64,000 bases of DNA from Streptomyces orinoci (GCF_003121295.1 NZ_PHNC01000031.1:1676439-1740438); one strand, 5' to 3'; positions 52,212-62,467 are shown, counted from the first letter of the stretch. Made by a program: numbers and translations. Notes: generated by a model from the sequence alone, not told the origin.

Positions 52212-55120
52212 GCGCCCCCGGAGCGGCCCTGCCCCGCCGCCGGTCACCCGCCCAGGGGCCGGCCGGCAGCGCCGGTATGTTCTCCCAGCTGCTGCTCGCC
52301 CTGGTCTGCGGCGGCTATGCCACCGGCGCCGCCTTCGGCTGGGGCTCGTCCGAACTCGCCCTGGCCATGGGCGACTTCGGCCTCAGCGGCGCGGCCGGGC
52401 TGGCCGCCGCCTCCTGCTTCTGGTACGCGCGTACGCACAGCACCCGCTTCCGGCCCGCCTGGCTGCTGTTCGCCGCCTCCTCCGGGATGGCCGGCTTCGG
52501 CAACGCGGTCTGGGGCTGGTACGAGGTGGTCCTGGGCCGCCACGTGCCCAGTCCCTCCCCGGCCGACTTCTGCTTCCTGCTCTTCGCGCCGCCCGCCATC
52601 ATCGGCCTGCTGGTGCTGGCCCGCCGCCCGGTCACCCGGGCCGGCTGGGTCTGCCTGGGGCTGGACTCCTGGCTGATCGGCGGCTCGCTGCTGACCCTCT
52701 CCTGGAGCCTGGCGCTGGCCCACACCGCCCACTTCGAGGGCGAGACGGTGGCGCACGCCGCGCTCAACCTGGCCTATCCGCTGCTGGACATCGTGCTGGT
52801 GTCCATGGTGCTGGCGCTGCACTTCCGCCGCTCCTCCGCCAACCGCTCGGCGATCAACACCGCCATCGCCGCGCTCGCCCTGACCGTCCTGTGCGACGCC
52901 CTGTTCACCTCACCCCTGCTGCGCGAGAACTACCGCTCCGGCCAGATCCTGGACGCCGGCTGGTTCGCGGGCTACATGCTGATGGCCTACGCGCCCTGGG
53001 TGGCCCGCGAGGAGAGCGGCAGCCCGCGCGGCGAGGGCCGTGGCGCCGCCCAGCCCACCCGCCCCATCGCCGGCTCGCTGGCCGCCCTCACCCCGTATCT
53101 GGCCGCCGCCGTCTGCACCCTGGGCATCCTCTACAACGTGCTGGACGGCCACCGGGTGGACCGGGTGGTGCTGTTCACCGGCTGCACCGTGGTGCTGGCC
53201 CTGGTGGTCCGCCAGGGCATCATGCTGCTGGACAACATCTCCCTCACCCAGGAACTCGCCCAGAAGGAGAACCACTTCCGCTCCCTGGTGCAGGGCTCCA
53301 GCGATGTCATCATGATCGCCGCGCCCACCGGGATACTCCGCTATGTCAGCCCCGCCGCCGCCGGGGTCTACGGACGCGACGCCGAAGAACTGGTCGGCTC
53401 CGAACTCGCCTCCCTGATCCACCCCGAGGACCTGGGCCGGGTGGTCCACGAGGTGCGCCGCTTCCTGGCCGCACCGCCCGCCGAGGAGCCCACCACCCGC
53501 ATCGAATGCCGCTTCCGCTCCGGCGACGGCGAGTGGCTCAATGTGGAGTCCACCGTCAACCGCCATCACGGCGGCCTCATCTTCAACAGCCGTGATGTCA
53601 CCGAACGGGTGCGACTCCAGGCCCAGTTGCAGCACACCGCCGAGCACGACCCGCTCACCGACCTGCCCAACCGCGCCCTGTTCACCAGGCGCGTCCAGCA
53701 GGCCCTCACCGGCCGCAGAGTGACCGACGCGGGCACCGCCGTGCTCTTCATCGACCTGGACGGCTTCAAGGCCGTCAATGACACCGTCGGCCACCAGGCC
53801 GGGGACGAACTGCTGGTGCAGGCCGCCCGCCGGCTCCAGGAGTCGGTACGGGCCGGGGACTCCACCGCCCGCTTCGGCGGCGACGAGTTCGCGGCGCTGA
53901 TCCTCGGCGACGGCACCCGCGACCCGGCCGCCCGTGAGCGCCGCATCCGGGAGGTCGCCGAGCGGCTGCGGGTCACCCTCTCCCAGCCCTATGTGGTGGA
54001 AGGAGGCACCGAGGTCCGGGTCGCCGCCAGCATCGGCGTCGCCTTCGCCGAGCCCGGCATCACCCCGGGCACCCTGATGCGCAACGCCGACCTGGCCATG
54101 TACCGCGCCAAACAGGCCGGAAAGGGCCGGGTGGAGCTCTACGCCCCGCAGATGCAGGCCGATGTGGTCCGCCGCGCCGGGATGGCCGGCCGGCTGCGCA
54201 CCGCCCTGCACGAGGGGGAGTTCGCCCTGCTGCACCAGCCGGTGGTCGAGCTGGCCACCGGACGGATCACCGCGCTGGCCGCCCAGGCCCGCTGGCGCTC
54301 GCCGCAGGGCATCCTGTTCACCCCGGACGAGTTCCTGTGCATGTCCGAAACCCGCCGCGACCCCGAGGGCGGCCGCTCCCGCGAGGACGCCCCGGGCGCC
54401 GAGCTGGCCCGCTGGACCCTGGAGAACGCCCTGGAGCAGGCCTCCCGGCGCCGCCGCACCGGCCACGGCGTCCCGGTCTATGTCCGCCTCTCCGCCGGCC
54501 GGCTGCTGGACAAGTCACTGCCGCCCAAGCACCTGGAGTCCCTGCTGCTGCGCCACGCCCTGCCCGCCGGCTCACTGGTGCTGGAGCTCACCGGCGAGGA
54601 CCTCCGGGCGCCGCTGGACGAGCTGGAGCGCCGGCTGGTCTCGCTCCGCAGGTTCGGCGCCCGGGTTGCCCTGGACGGCTTCGGCACCGGCTTCGGCGCC
54701 ATGAGCGCCCTGCGCCGGCTGCCCGTGGACGTACTGCGGCTGGACCGCACCCTGGTGGACGGGGTGGTGGAATCGGCCAGGCTGCACAAGATCACCGCGG
54801 GGCTGCTGAGGATCGCCGGTGACCTGGGCCTGCAATCGGTGGCCGAGGGCGTGGACGACCCGGAGCAGGCCCGTGCCCTGCGCGCCATGGGCTGCACCCA
54901 TGGCCAGGGCCTGGCCTTCTCCGGGGCGCTGGACGAGCAGCGGCTGCGCCAGGCCCTGGACCGGGGCTGCTACCCGGTGCCCAAGGAGGCGTCCGAGGGC
55001 GCCAAGCGGGTGCTGGTGGGCGGCGCGCTGCCGGTGCGTACGGTGGCGGTGGGCGGGCCCGCCGCGCTGTCACATGCTCCATTGCGCTCAAATAATGAGA
55101 CGCCCGTCCCACCCACTTGA
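52208..55120 (+). CDS. membrane PAS-GGDEF protein with degenerate EAL domain
   Basis: A protein of 970 residues from GTG 52208 (frame open to 51986). About nine membrane segments fill residues 25-360, then a PAS domain (FRSLVQGSSDVIMIAAPTG), GGDEF (RFGGDEFAALI near 557) and an EAL-like domain from about 667. The GGDEF motif is intact and an RxxD inhibition site (RAGD) lies at the right distance, so it should make c-di-GMP with product inhibition. The EAL motif is replaced (AAQARW), DDFGTG is LDGFGTG and the Asn loop is VYVRLSAG, so the EAL domain should be inactive, perhaps a binding module. Start choice rests on the overlap with the 44-codon ORF. Confidence 0.83.
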   Translation: MSAPGAALPRRRSPAQGPAGSAGMFSQLLLALVCGGYATGAAFGWGSSELALAMGDFGLSGAAGLAAASCFWYARTHSTRFRPAWLLFAASSGMAGFGNAVWGWYEVVLGRHVPSPSPADFCFLLFAPPAIIGLLVLARRPVTRAGWVCLGLDSWLIGGSLLTLSWSLALAHTAHFEGETVAHAALNLAYPLLDIVLVSMVLALHFRRSSANRSAINTAIAALALTVLCDALFTSPLLRENYRSGQILDAGWFAGYMLMAYAPWVAREESGSPRGEGRGAAQPTRPIAGSLAALTPYLAAAVCTLGILYNVLDGHRVDRVVLFTGCTVVLALVVRQGIMLLDNISLTQELAQKENHFRSLVQGSSDVIMIAAPTGILRYVSPAAAGVYGRDAEELVGSELASLIHPEDLGRVVHEVRRFLAAPPAEEPTTRIECRFRSGDGEWLNVESTVNRHHGGLIFNSRDVTERVRLQAQLQHTAEHDPLTDLPNRALFTRRVQQALTGRRVTDAGTAVLFIDLDGFKAVNDTVGHQAGDELLVQAARRLQESVRAGDSTARFGGDEFAALILGDGTRDPAARERRIREVAERLRVTLSQPYVVEGGTEVRVAASIGVAFAEPGITPGTLMRNADLAMYRAKQAGKGRVELYAPQMQADVVRRAGMAGRLRTALHEGEFALLHQPVVELATGRITALAAQARWRSPQGILFTPDEFLCMSETRRDPEGGRSREDAPGAELARWTLENALEQASRRRRTGHGVPVYVRLSAGRLLDKSLPPKHLESLLLRHALPAGSLVLELTGEDLRAPLDELERRLVSLRRFGARVALDGFGTGFGAMSALRRLPVDVLRLDRTLVDGVVESARLHKITAGLLRIAGDLGLQSVAEGVDDPEQARALRAMGCTHGQGLAFSGALDEQRLRQALDRGCYPVPKEASEGAKRVLVGGALPVRTVAVGGPAALSHAPLRSNNETPVPPT

Positions 55121-55153
55121 CACCTCGCATGCACCGGAGGGAGGGTCAGTGCC

Positions 55154-55195
55154 ATGCGCACCCGAATTCTCGTACTTGGACAGCGCGTCGGCTGA
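55154..55195 (+). CDS. ilv leader peptide
   Basis: A 13-residue open frame, MRTRILVLGQRVG, with GGAGGGAGGG upstream. The codons Ile-Leu-Val-Leu in a row and a later Val are the three branched-chain amino acids regulated in this pathway. With the hairpin at 55238 it forms a classic attenuation control: ribosome stalling at these codons when charged tRNAs are scarce should prevent the terminator. Leader peptides of this sort before ilvB have been predicted in actinobacteria. Confidence 0.82.
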   Translation: MRTRILVLGQRVG

Positions 55196-55237
55196 AGCAG
55201 GCCACCCGTCAACGCCTGCTGAACGCACCGGCGCGCT

Positions 55238-55271
55238 CCCCTCGCTTGCCTGATGGCACGAGGGGTTTTTT
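55238..55271 (+). terminator. ilvB attenuator terminator
   Basis: CCCCTCG (55238-55244) pairs with CGAGGGG (55259-55265) and is followed by six T (55266-55271), one of the few T-tailed terminators in the window. It lies 43 nt after the leader-peptide stop and about 100 nt before ilvB. A competing fold upstream (GGCCACCCGTCAACGCC region) could be the antiterminator. Confidence 0.82.
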
Positions 55272-55367
55272 GTTGCACCGGCACCCCACCGACCGCCCAA
55301 GAACCGTACGCCGCAGTTCCGAACCAGCAACCATCAACAGCAGTCGATCTCCGAGAAGAGAACGTCG

Positions 55368-57248
55368 ATGACCGAGCAGGCCACCGGAGCCCACCATCCG
55401 CAGCCGCGCACCCGCGGCGCGGCGCAGCAGCCCACCATTGTCGAGCAGAACGTCACGGGCGCGCAGTCACTGATCCGCTCGCTGGAAGAGGTAGGGGCCG
55501 ACACCGTCTTCGGCATCCCGGGCGGGGCCATCCTCCCCGCCTACGACCCGATGATGGACTCCGCCAGGGTCCGCCACATCCTGGTCCGCCATGAGCAGGG
55601 CGCGGGCCATGCCGCCACCGGATACGCACAGGCCACCGGCAAGGTCGGGGTGTGCATGGCCACTTCGGGCCCGGGCGCCACCAATCTGGTCACCCCCATC
55701 GCCGACGCGCATATGGACTCCGTGCCGGTGGTGGCCATCACCGGCCAGGTCTCCTCCAAGTCGATCGGCACGGACGCCTTCCAGGAGGCGGACATCTGCG
55801 GCATCACCATGCCGATCACCAAGCACAACTGGCTGGTCACCGACCCGGCCGAGATCCCCAGAACCATCGCCGAGGCCTTCCATGTCGCCTCCACCGGCCG
55901 CCCCGGGCCGGTGCTGGTGGACATCGCCAAGGACGCCCTGCAGGCCCGTACCACCTTTGTCTGGCCGCCGCAGACCGATCTGCCCGGCTACCGGCCCGTC
56001 ACCAAGCCGCACGCCAAACAGATCCGGGAGGCCGCCAAGCTGATCACCCAGGCCCGGCGCCCGGTGCTCTATGTGGGCGGCGGGGTGCTCAAGGCCGGGG
56101 CCACCGACGAGCTGAGGGTCTTCGCCGAACTGACCGGCGCCCCGGTGACCACCACCCTGATGGCACTGGGCGCCTTCCCCGACAGCCACCCCCAGCACAT
56201 CGGCATGCCGGGCATGCACGGCTCGGTCACCGCGGTCACCGCGCTGCAGAAGTGCGATCTGATCGTGGCCCTGGGCGCCCGCTTCGACGACCGGGTCACC
56301 GGCAAACTGGACTCCTTCGCCCCGCACGCCAAGGTGGTGCACGCCGATATCGACCCCGCCGAGATCGGCAAGAACCGGGCCGCCGATGTGCCCATCGTCG
56401 GTGACGCCCGGGAGGTGCTGGCCGATCTGATCGTGGCGGTCCAGGCCGAGCATGCCGCGGGGCATGCCGGCGACCACGCCGCCTGGTGGGACGACCTCAA
56501 CCGGTGGTGCCGCACCTACCCCTTGGGCTACGAACAGCCCGCGGACGGCACCCTGTCCCCGCAGCAGGTCATCCAGCGCATCGGCCAACTCGCCCCGGAG
56601 GGAACGATCTACGCGGCCGGGGTGGGCCAACACCAGATGTGGGCCGCCCACTTCATCGACCATGAGCGCCCCGCCACCTGGCTCAACTCCGGGGGCGCGG
56701 GCACCATGGGCTATGCCGTCCCGGCCGCCATGGGCGCCAGGACCGGGATGCCGGACCGTACCGTGTGGGCCATCGACGGTGACGGCTGCTTCCAGATGAC
56801 CAACCAGGAACTGGTCACCTGTGCGCTCAATGACATCCCCATCAAGGTCGCCATCATCAACAACGGGGCGCTGGGCATGGTGCGCCAGTGGCAGACGCTG
56901 TTCTACAACGAGCGCTACTCCAACACCGTGCTGCACACCGGCCCCGAGGTGCTCAAGGGCGGCTCCGCCACCGGCAACGGCAAGGCGCCCTGCCCCGGCA
57001 CCCGCATCCCCGACTTCGTCAAACTCGCCGAGGCCATGGGCTGTGTGGGCCTGCGCTGCGAGGACCCGTCCCAGCTGGACGCCGTCATCGAGCAGGCCAA
57101 CGCCATCAACGACCGCCCCGTGGTGGTGGACTTCATCGTCCACCAGGACGCCATGGTCTGGCCGATGGTGGCCGCCGGCACCTCCAATGACGAGATCCTC
57201 GCCGCCCGGGGCGTCCGCCCCGACTTCGACGACGTCGCCGACGACTGA
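55368..57248 (+). CDS. ilvB: acetolactate synthase large subunit
   Basis: A 626-residue TPP enzyme that makes acetolactate or acetohydroxybutyrate, the first committed step for valine, leucine and isoleucine. The N-terminal part has the TPP glutamate in ILVRHEQGAGHAATGYAQ, with FGIPGGAILPAYD before it; the C-terminal TPP-binding motif is IDGDGCFQMTNQELVTCALNDIPIKVAIINN in adjacent segments. An FAD domain is in between. ATG 55368 opens MTEQATGAHH. It is followed 21 nt later by ilvN. Expression should be controlled by the leader-peptide attenuator and inhibition by valine through IlvN. Confidence 0.97.
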   Translation: MTEQATGAHHPQPRTRGAAQQPTIVEQNVTGAQSLIRSLEEVGADTVFGIPGGAILPAYDPMMDSARVRHILVRHEQGAGHAATGYAQATGKVGVCMATSGPGATNLVTPIADAHMDSVPVVAITGQVSSKSIGTDAFQEADICGITMPITKHNWLVTDPAEIPRTIAEAFHVASTGRPGPVLVDIAKDALQARTTFVWPPQTDLPGYRPVTKPHAKQIREAAKLITQARRPVLYVGGGVLKAGATDELRVFAELTGAPVTTTLMALGAFPDSHPQHIGMPGMHGSVTAVTALQKCDLIVALGARFDDRVTGKLDSFAPHAKVVHADIDPAEIGKNRAADVPIVGDAREVLADLIVAVQAEHAAGHAGDHAAWWDDLNRWCRTYPLGYEQPADGTLSPQQVIQRIGQLAPEGTIYAAGVGQHQMWAAHFIDHERPATWLNSGGAGTMGYAVPAAMGARTGMPDRTVWAIDGDGCFQMTNQELVTCALNDIPIKVAIINNGALGMVRQWQTLFYNERYSNTVLHTGPEVLKGGSATGNGKAPCPGTRIPDFVKLAEAMGCVGLRCEDPSQLDAVIEQANAINDRPVVVDFIVHQDAMVWPMVAAGTSNDEILAARGVRPDFDDVADD

Positions 57249-57269
57249 GAGCAGGAGAGCGTAAGACCC

Positions 57270-57794
57270 ATGACCAAGCACACCCTCTCCGTTCTGGTGG
57301 AGAACACCCCGGGCATCCTCGCCCGGATCGCCGCCCTGTTCTCCCGCCGCGGCTTCAACATCGACTCACTGGCCGTCGGGGTCACCGAACACCCCGACAT
57401 CTCCCGGATCACCATCGTGGTCAACGTCGAGTCACTGCCGCTGGAACAGGTCACCAAACAGCTCAACAAGCTGGTCAATGTGCTGAAGATCGTCGAGCTG
57501 GAGGACGCCACCGCGGTCCAGCGCGAACTCGTTCTGGTGAAGGTCCGGGCCGACAACGAGACCCGCTCCCAGATCGTCGAGATCGTCAAGCTCTTCCGGG
57601 CCAAGACCGTGGACGTCTCCCCGGAGGCCGTCACCATCGAGGCCACCGGCAGTGGCGACAAGCTGGGCGCCATGCTCCGGATGCTGGAACCCTTCGGCAT
57701 CAAGGAACTGGTCCAGTCCGGCACCATCGCCATCGGCCGCGGCGCCCGCTCCATCACCGACCGCAGTCTGCGCGCCCTGGACCGGTCCGCCTGA
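57270..57794 (+). CDS. ilvN: acetolactate synthase small subunit
   Basis: A 174-residue regulatory subunit. The N-terminal ACT domain HTLSVLVENTPGILARIAALFSRRGFNIDSLAVG binds valine for feedback control, and the C-terminal part (RSQIVEIVKLFRAKTVDVSPEAVTIEATG) is the second ACT-like half. It increases activity of IlvB. Full family length. It sits between ilvB and ilvC in the usual actinobacterial operon. GGAGAG ahead of the ATG is a good ribosome-binding site. Confidence 0.96.
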   Translation: MTKHTLSVLVENTPGILARIAALFSRRGFNIDSLAVGVTEHPDISRITIVVNVESLPLEQVTKQLNKLVNVLKIVELEDATAVQRELVLVKVRADNETRSQIVEIVKLFRAKTVDVSPEAVTIEATGSGDKLGAMLRMLEPFGIKELVQSGTIAIGRGARSITDRSLRALDRSA

Positions 57795-57927
57795 CGACCC
57801 GTCTGGGTACGCGTCCGACGACCCCTCCGGGATGCGTGTGACGACCGTAAAACCCGGACCCGCCAACCTTCCCCGTCCCGCCCGTCATACGGTGGGACGT
57901 ACACCCGCGAACAAGGAGACACCTCAC

Positions 57928-58929
<1,002 letters not shown>

Positions 58930-58941
58930 GGACAGGGGCAA

Positions 58942-58967
58942 CGGGCCGCGGCACTCGCCGCGGCCCG
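58942..58967 (+). terminator. terminator of the ilv operon
   Basis: CGGGCCGCGGC and GCCGCGGCCCG form an 11-bp perfect stem with an ACTC loop, 13 nt after the ilvC stop. It has no T tract. Confidence 0.8.
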
Positions 58968-59160
58968 CTGTCCATTCCGGAAGAAGCCGGCCTCGTGATC
59001 CTTCCGCGAAGGCGGAAGACAGACGCCCGTCCGCCGATAGACTTCTCCGCAACAAAGCGCGTCAGGCTCACAGCGTCGTGCGTCTTCCACGCGGCTGCGC
59101 CCCCTTCACCGCCTGCGGCCGTCGGGACGGCCGTCCGCCATGGACCAGTGAGGACCCCAC

Positions 59161-60765
59161 GTGAGCACTGCTTCGACCCGTAAGCCCGTCGTACTCATCG
59201 CCGAAGAGCTGTCCCCCGCCACCGTGGACGCCCTCGGCCCCGACTTCGACATCCGGCACTGCAATGGAGCCGACCGGGCGGAGCTGCTGCCCGCCATCGC
59301 CGACGTCGATGCCATCCTGGTGCGCTCGGCCACCCGGGTTGACGCCGAGGCCATTGCCGCCGCCAAGCGGCTGCGGGTGATCGCCCGGGCCGGAGTGGGC
59401 CTGGACAATGTGGATGTCTCCGCCGCCACCAAGGCCGGTGTGATGGTGGTCAATGCCCCGACCTCCAATATCGTCACCGCCGCCGAGCTGGCCTGTGGCC
59501 TGCTGATCGCCACCGCCCGCAATATCCCGCAGGCCAACTCCGCGCTGAAGAACGGCGAGTGGAAGCGGTCGAAGTACACCGGCGTGGAACTCTCCGAGAA
59601 AACCCTGGGAGTTGTGGGCCTGGGCCGCATCGGGGTGCTGGTGGCCCAGCGGATGTCCGCCTTCGGCATGAAGGTGGTGGCCTATGACCCCTATGTCCAG
59701 CCCGCGCGTGCCGCGCAGATGGGAGTGCGGCTGCTTTCGCTGGACGAGCTGCTGGAGACCTCCGACTTCATCACCGTCCATCTGCCCAAGACCCCGGAGA
59801 CCCTGGGGCTGATCGGCGACGAGGCACTGCACAAGGTCAAGCCCTCGGTCCGTATCGTCAACGCCGCCCGGGGCGGCATCGTGGACGAGGCCGCGCTGGC
59901 CTCGGCGCTCAAGGAGGGCCGGGTCGCGGGCGCCGGCCTGGATGTCTACGCCTCCGAACCCTGCACCGACTCCCCGCTGTTCGAGTTCGACAATGTGGTG
60001 GCCACCCCGCACCTGGGCGCCTCCACCGGCGAGGCCCAGGAGAAGGCGGGCATCGCGGTCGCCAAGTCCGTCCGGCTGGCGCTGGCCGGTGAACTGGTGC
60101 CGGACGCCGTCAATGTGCAGGGCGGGGTCATCGCCGAGGACGTCAAGCCCGCGCTGCCGCTGGCCGAGAAGCTGGGCCGGATCTTCACCGCGCTGGCCGG
60201 CGAGGTGGCGGTCCGCCTGGACGTCGAGGTGTACGGCGAGATCACCCAGCACGATGTCAAGGTGCTCGAACTCTCCGCGCTCAAGGGCGTGTTCGAGGAC
60301 ATCGTCGATGAGACGGTCTCCTATGTGAACGCCCCGCTGTTCGCCCAGGAGCGCGGGGTGGAGGTACGCCTGACCACCGGCTCGGAATCCACCGACCACC
60401 GCAATGTGGTCACCGTGCGCGGCACCCTGTCCGGCGGTGACGAGGTCGCCATCTCCGGCACCCTGGCCGGCCCCAAGCACCTCCAGAAGATCGTCGCGGT
60501 GGGCGAGCACGATGTGGACCTCGCCCTGGCCGACCATATGGCCTTCCTGCGCTATGGCGACCGCCCCGGCGTGGTCGGCACGGTCGGCCGGATCCTCGGC
60601 GAGGCGGGCATCAACATCGCCGGGATGCAGGTGTCGCGGGCCGTCGAGGGCGGCGAGGCGCTGGTGGCCCTGACGGTGGACGAGTCCATCGGGACCCCCG
60701 TACTGGCCGAGATCGCCGAGGAGATCGGCGCGGCCTCGGCCCGGGCGGTGAACCTGACCGACTGA
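59161..60765 (+). CDS. serA: D-3-phosphoglycerate dehydrogenase
   Basis: A 534-residue enzyme that catalyses the first step of serine synthesis. The NAD motif is VVGLGRIGVLVAQRM, catalytic residues are in NAARGGIVDEAAL, GLDVYASEPCTDSPLFEF and ATPHLGASTGEAQ, and the C-terminal third carries the allosteric substrate-binding (intervening) domain and an ACT domain (VVGTVGRILGEAGINIAGMQVSR) for serine feedback, the long form found in actinobacteria such as Mycobacterium. GTG 59161 follows TGAGGACC. The ilvC terminator precedes it, so it has its own promoter within 58970-59150. Its product is the substrate for the glyA and sdaA enzymes in this window. Confidence 0.97.
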   Translation: MSTASTRKPVVLIAEELSPATVDALGPDFDIRHCNGADRAELLPAIADVDAILVRSATRVDAEAIAAAKRLRVIARAGVGLDNVDVSAATKAGVMVVNAPTSNIVTAAELACGLLIATARNIPQANSALKNGEWKRSKYTGVELSEKTLGVVGLGRIGVLVAQRMSAFGMKVVAYDPYVQPARAAQMGVRLLSLDELLETSDFITVHLPKTPETLGLIGDEALHKVKPSVRIVNAARGGIVDEAALASALKEGRVAGAGLDVYASEPCTDSPLFEFDNVVATPHLGASTGEAQEKAGIAVAKSVRLALAGELVPDAVNVQGGVIAEDVKPALPLAEKLGRIFTALAGEVAVRLDVEVYGEITQHDVKVLELSALKGVFEDIVDETVSYVNAPLFAQERGVEVRLTTGSESTDHRNVVTVRGTLSGGDEVAISGTLAGPKHLQKIVAVGEHDVDLALADHMAFLRYGDRPGVVGTVGRILGEAGINIAGMQVSRAVEGGEALVALTVDESIGTPVLAEIAEEIGAASARAVNLTD

Positions 60766-61372
60766 CCCGCACGGCACGGGCGAGCGGCTCGCCACAGGCG
60801 GCAACGGCGGGCCACTCGTGTGTGGGGGGACGGGCAATTGCCGGGTGTGGAACGGTCCTTGGCGCTGCACCGGCCAAACCGGCACCCGACACCAGACGTG
60901 GCTCAGCGCCGTCCCGGTGCCGGGTTCGGTTCGCCGTCGCCCGTACCCGGGTGTCGGCCCGGGGGGCTGGAGCCCCCGAACCAGCTCATCCGCCAGTCGG
61001 CGCGGGCTCTCGCCACGGTCCGCCGGCAGCGCCCGCCGTCGCTTGGCCACGGCCCGGTTCTCCGTCTTCGACCTCTTCGACGTCTTCGACTGCTCGAAGG
61101 CCGCCCGCAGCGCAGCCTGGGCCGTGGTCGTCACCGGCCGTGCCGCCTGCTCGCGGGCGGCACGGCCGCGCCGCATTGACCCGGCGCGGGCCGTCCACCC
61201 GGCACCGGGGACCCGCGGGCAGCGGTGAGCCGAAGTCCCGCCGGACGAACTCCAGCAGCCCGTACCGCCGGGCTCGCCGCCGAAGGCATGACGGGCAGGG
61301 CGAACACCCTCCGGCCCGGCGATCTCCAACGCTCGTCCTGTCAGCCGGCGCCGGCGAAGAACCGGGCCCGGT
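60766..61372. other. 607-nt gap without an intact gene, possible decayed ORF
   Basis: No intact gene is recognised. On the minus strand between about 61140 and 60950 a stretch has strong GC at third positions and protein-like text (VTTTAQAALRAAFEQSK, then NRAVAKRRRALPADRGESPR and RLADELVRGLQ), and further upstream another frame gives GLLEFVRRDFGSPLP. No start, stop or ribosome-binding site joins them, so it could be a remnant of a gene broken by frameshifts. It contains three copies of CTTCGACNN at 61065-61091. Plus-strand frames are shadows. Confidence 0.35.
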
Positions 61373-62254
61373 TCACCGGGATATCTCCTCGCTGCGCCGC
61401 ACGGCCGCATGATCACCGGCCATGGCCGTGGTGGCGGCTCCCAGCCCCGCCAGCAGCCGCAGCGAGGTCTCCGAGGCGGAGCCCGCGGCCGCGGTGTAGG
61501 TCACGAGCAGCTGCTCGGGATCGTCGGGAAGCCGGAGCGTCTCGTAATCCAGGGTGAGTTCACCCACCGCCGGGTGACGGATCACTTTGGAGCCATGGGC
61601 CTTCTCCCGGATGGTGAACCCCGACCAGAGCCTGGTGAATTCCACACTGCTCAGGGAGAGTTCACCGATCAGCGTGGCCATGGCGGGGTCGTCCGGGTGG
61701 CGCCCGGCATAGGAGCGCAGGACGCCGACCACCTCCTTGGCCACCGCCTCGAAATCCGGATAGCGATCCGGTCCGTCGTGGAGGAAGACCAGCCTGGCGA
61801 TGTTGCGGTCCTTCGGGGGCAGCCGGTCGAAGTCGGCCACCACCAGCCTGGCCAGCGGGTTCCAGGCCAGGACGTCCATCCGCCGGCCCAGCACCAGGGC
61901 CGGGATGTCATGGGCGCACTCCAGCAGCCGGCGCAGCCCCGGCCGCACCCGCTGCGGACGAGGCGTATGCCGCTTACGGGGCGCCGGGCGGGCGAGGTTG
62001 CGCAGATAGACCCGCTCATCCGGGGACAACTGCAGGGCGTCCGCAACGGCCTCCAGCACCTCGTCCGAGACATTGCGGGTACGGCCCTGCTCAAGCCGTA
62101 CGTAGTAGTCGATGCTGATCCCGGCCAGCAGCGCCAGCTCCTCCCGGCGCAGCCCCGGCACCCGGCGGCGGGCCGCCGGACCGGACAGCAGCCCATAGTC
62201 CTCGGGCCGGATCGCGGCCCGTCGAGTGCGCAGGAATTCCCCGAGTTCAGACAT
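61373..62254 (-). CDS. XRE-type transcriptional regulator with MmyB-like ligand domain
   Basis: A 293-residue regulator. The helix-turn-helix is near the N-terminus (RVPGLRREELALLAGISIDYYVRLEQGRTRNVSDEVLEAVADALQLSPDE in adjacent segments), and the C-terminal 180 residues form the MmyB-like domain (VLAWNPLARLVVADF, TRLWSGFTIREKAHGSKVIRHPAVG, LTLDYETLRLPDDPEQLLVTYTA), which is thought to bind small hydrophobic molecules. Such regulators usually control the adjacent divergent oxidoreductase gene, here an aldo/keto reductase 213 nt away. The ATG at 62252-62254 has GAGGGG; the upstream frame is not coding. Confidence 0.88.
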   Translation of the reverse strand: MSELGEFLRTRRAAIRPEDYGLLSGPAARRRVPGLRREELALLAGISIDYYVRLEQGRTRNVSDEVLEAVADALQLSPDERVYLRNLARPAPRKRHTPRPQRVRPGLRRLLECAHDIPALVLGRRMDVLAWNPLARLVVADFDRLPPKDRNIARLVFLHDGPDRYPDFEAVAKEVVGVLRSYAGRHPDDPAMATLIGELSLSSVEFTRLWSGFTIREKAHGSKVIRHPAVGELTLDYETLRLPDDPEQLLVTYTAAAGSASETSLRLLAGLGAATTAMAGDHAAVRRSEEISR

Positions 62255-62410
62255 GCCCCTCAGTATCCGCCGGGCATGCCGACCGTGCCTGGTGTTGCTG
62301 GTACCAGGAACGCCGTTCCCCCGGAACAAGCGTGCCTGGCAGCCCTGTGGCCCCGGACGGAGAGTGGTGTGCGAGGCCGCGAACGCAGCCTCCGGGCCCA
62401 AGCCGTAAGC

Positions 62411-62449
62411 CAGGCCATCAAGCCCGGCCATCAAGCCAGGCCATCAAGC
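62411..62449. repeat. three tandem 13-bp repeats before the aldo/keto reductase
   Basis: C(A/C)GGCCATCAAGC occurs three times without gaps at 62411-62423, 62424-62436 and 62437-62449, ending 18 nt before the ATG at 62468. It lies between the XRE gene and the aldo/keto reductase, where a regulator site would be expected. Confidence 0.6.
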
Positions 62450-62467
62450 TGGACGGAGAAGAAAGCA

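Noticed and set aside
51976..53595. Plus-strand frame of 539 codons overlapping the start of the second GGDEF gene
   Set aside because: Its translation is Arg/Gly/Pro-rich without structure, and it runs out of frame with membrane and PAS domain coding.
52910..54466. Minus-strand frame of 518 codons opposite the second GGDEF gene
   Set aside because: Gly/Ala/Gln-rich shadow translation with no motif; the plus strand encodes PAS and GGDEF domains.
55117..55145. TTGACA at 55117 as the ilvB promoter -35
   Set aside because: The region where the -10 should be is GGAGGGAGGG, the ribosome-binding site of the leader peptide; the promoter is probably further upstream.
60818..61412. Three plus-strand frames in the gap after serA
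   Set aside because: Translations are Arg/Pro-rich, have no ribosome-binding site and no domain; treated as noncoding.
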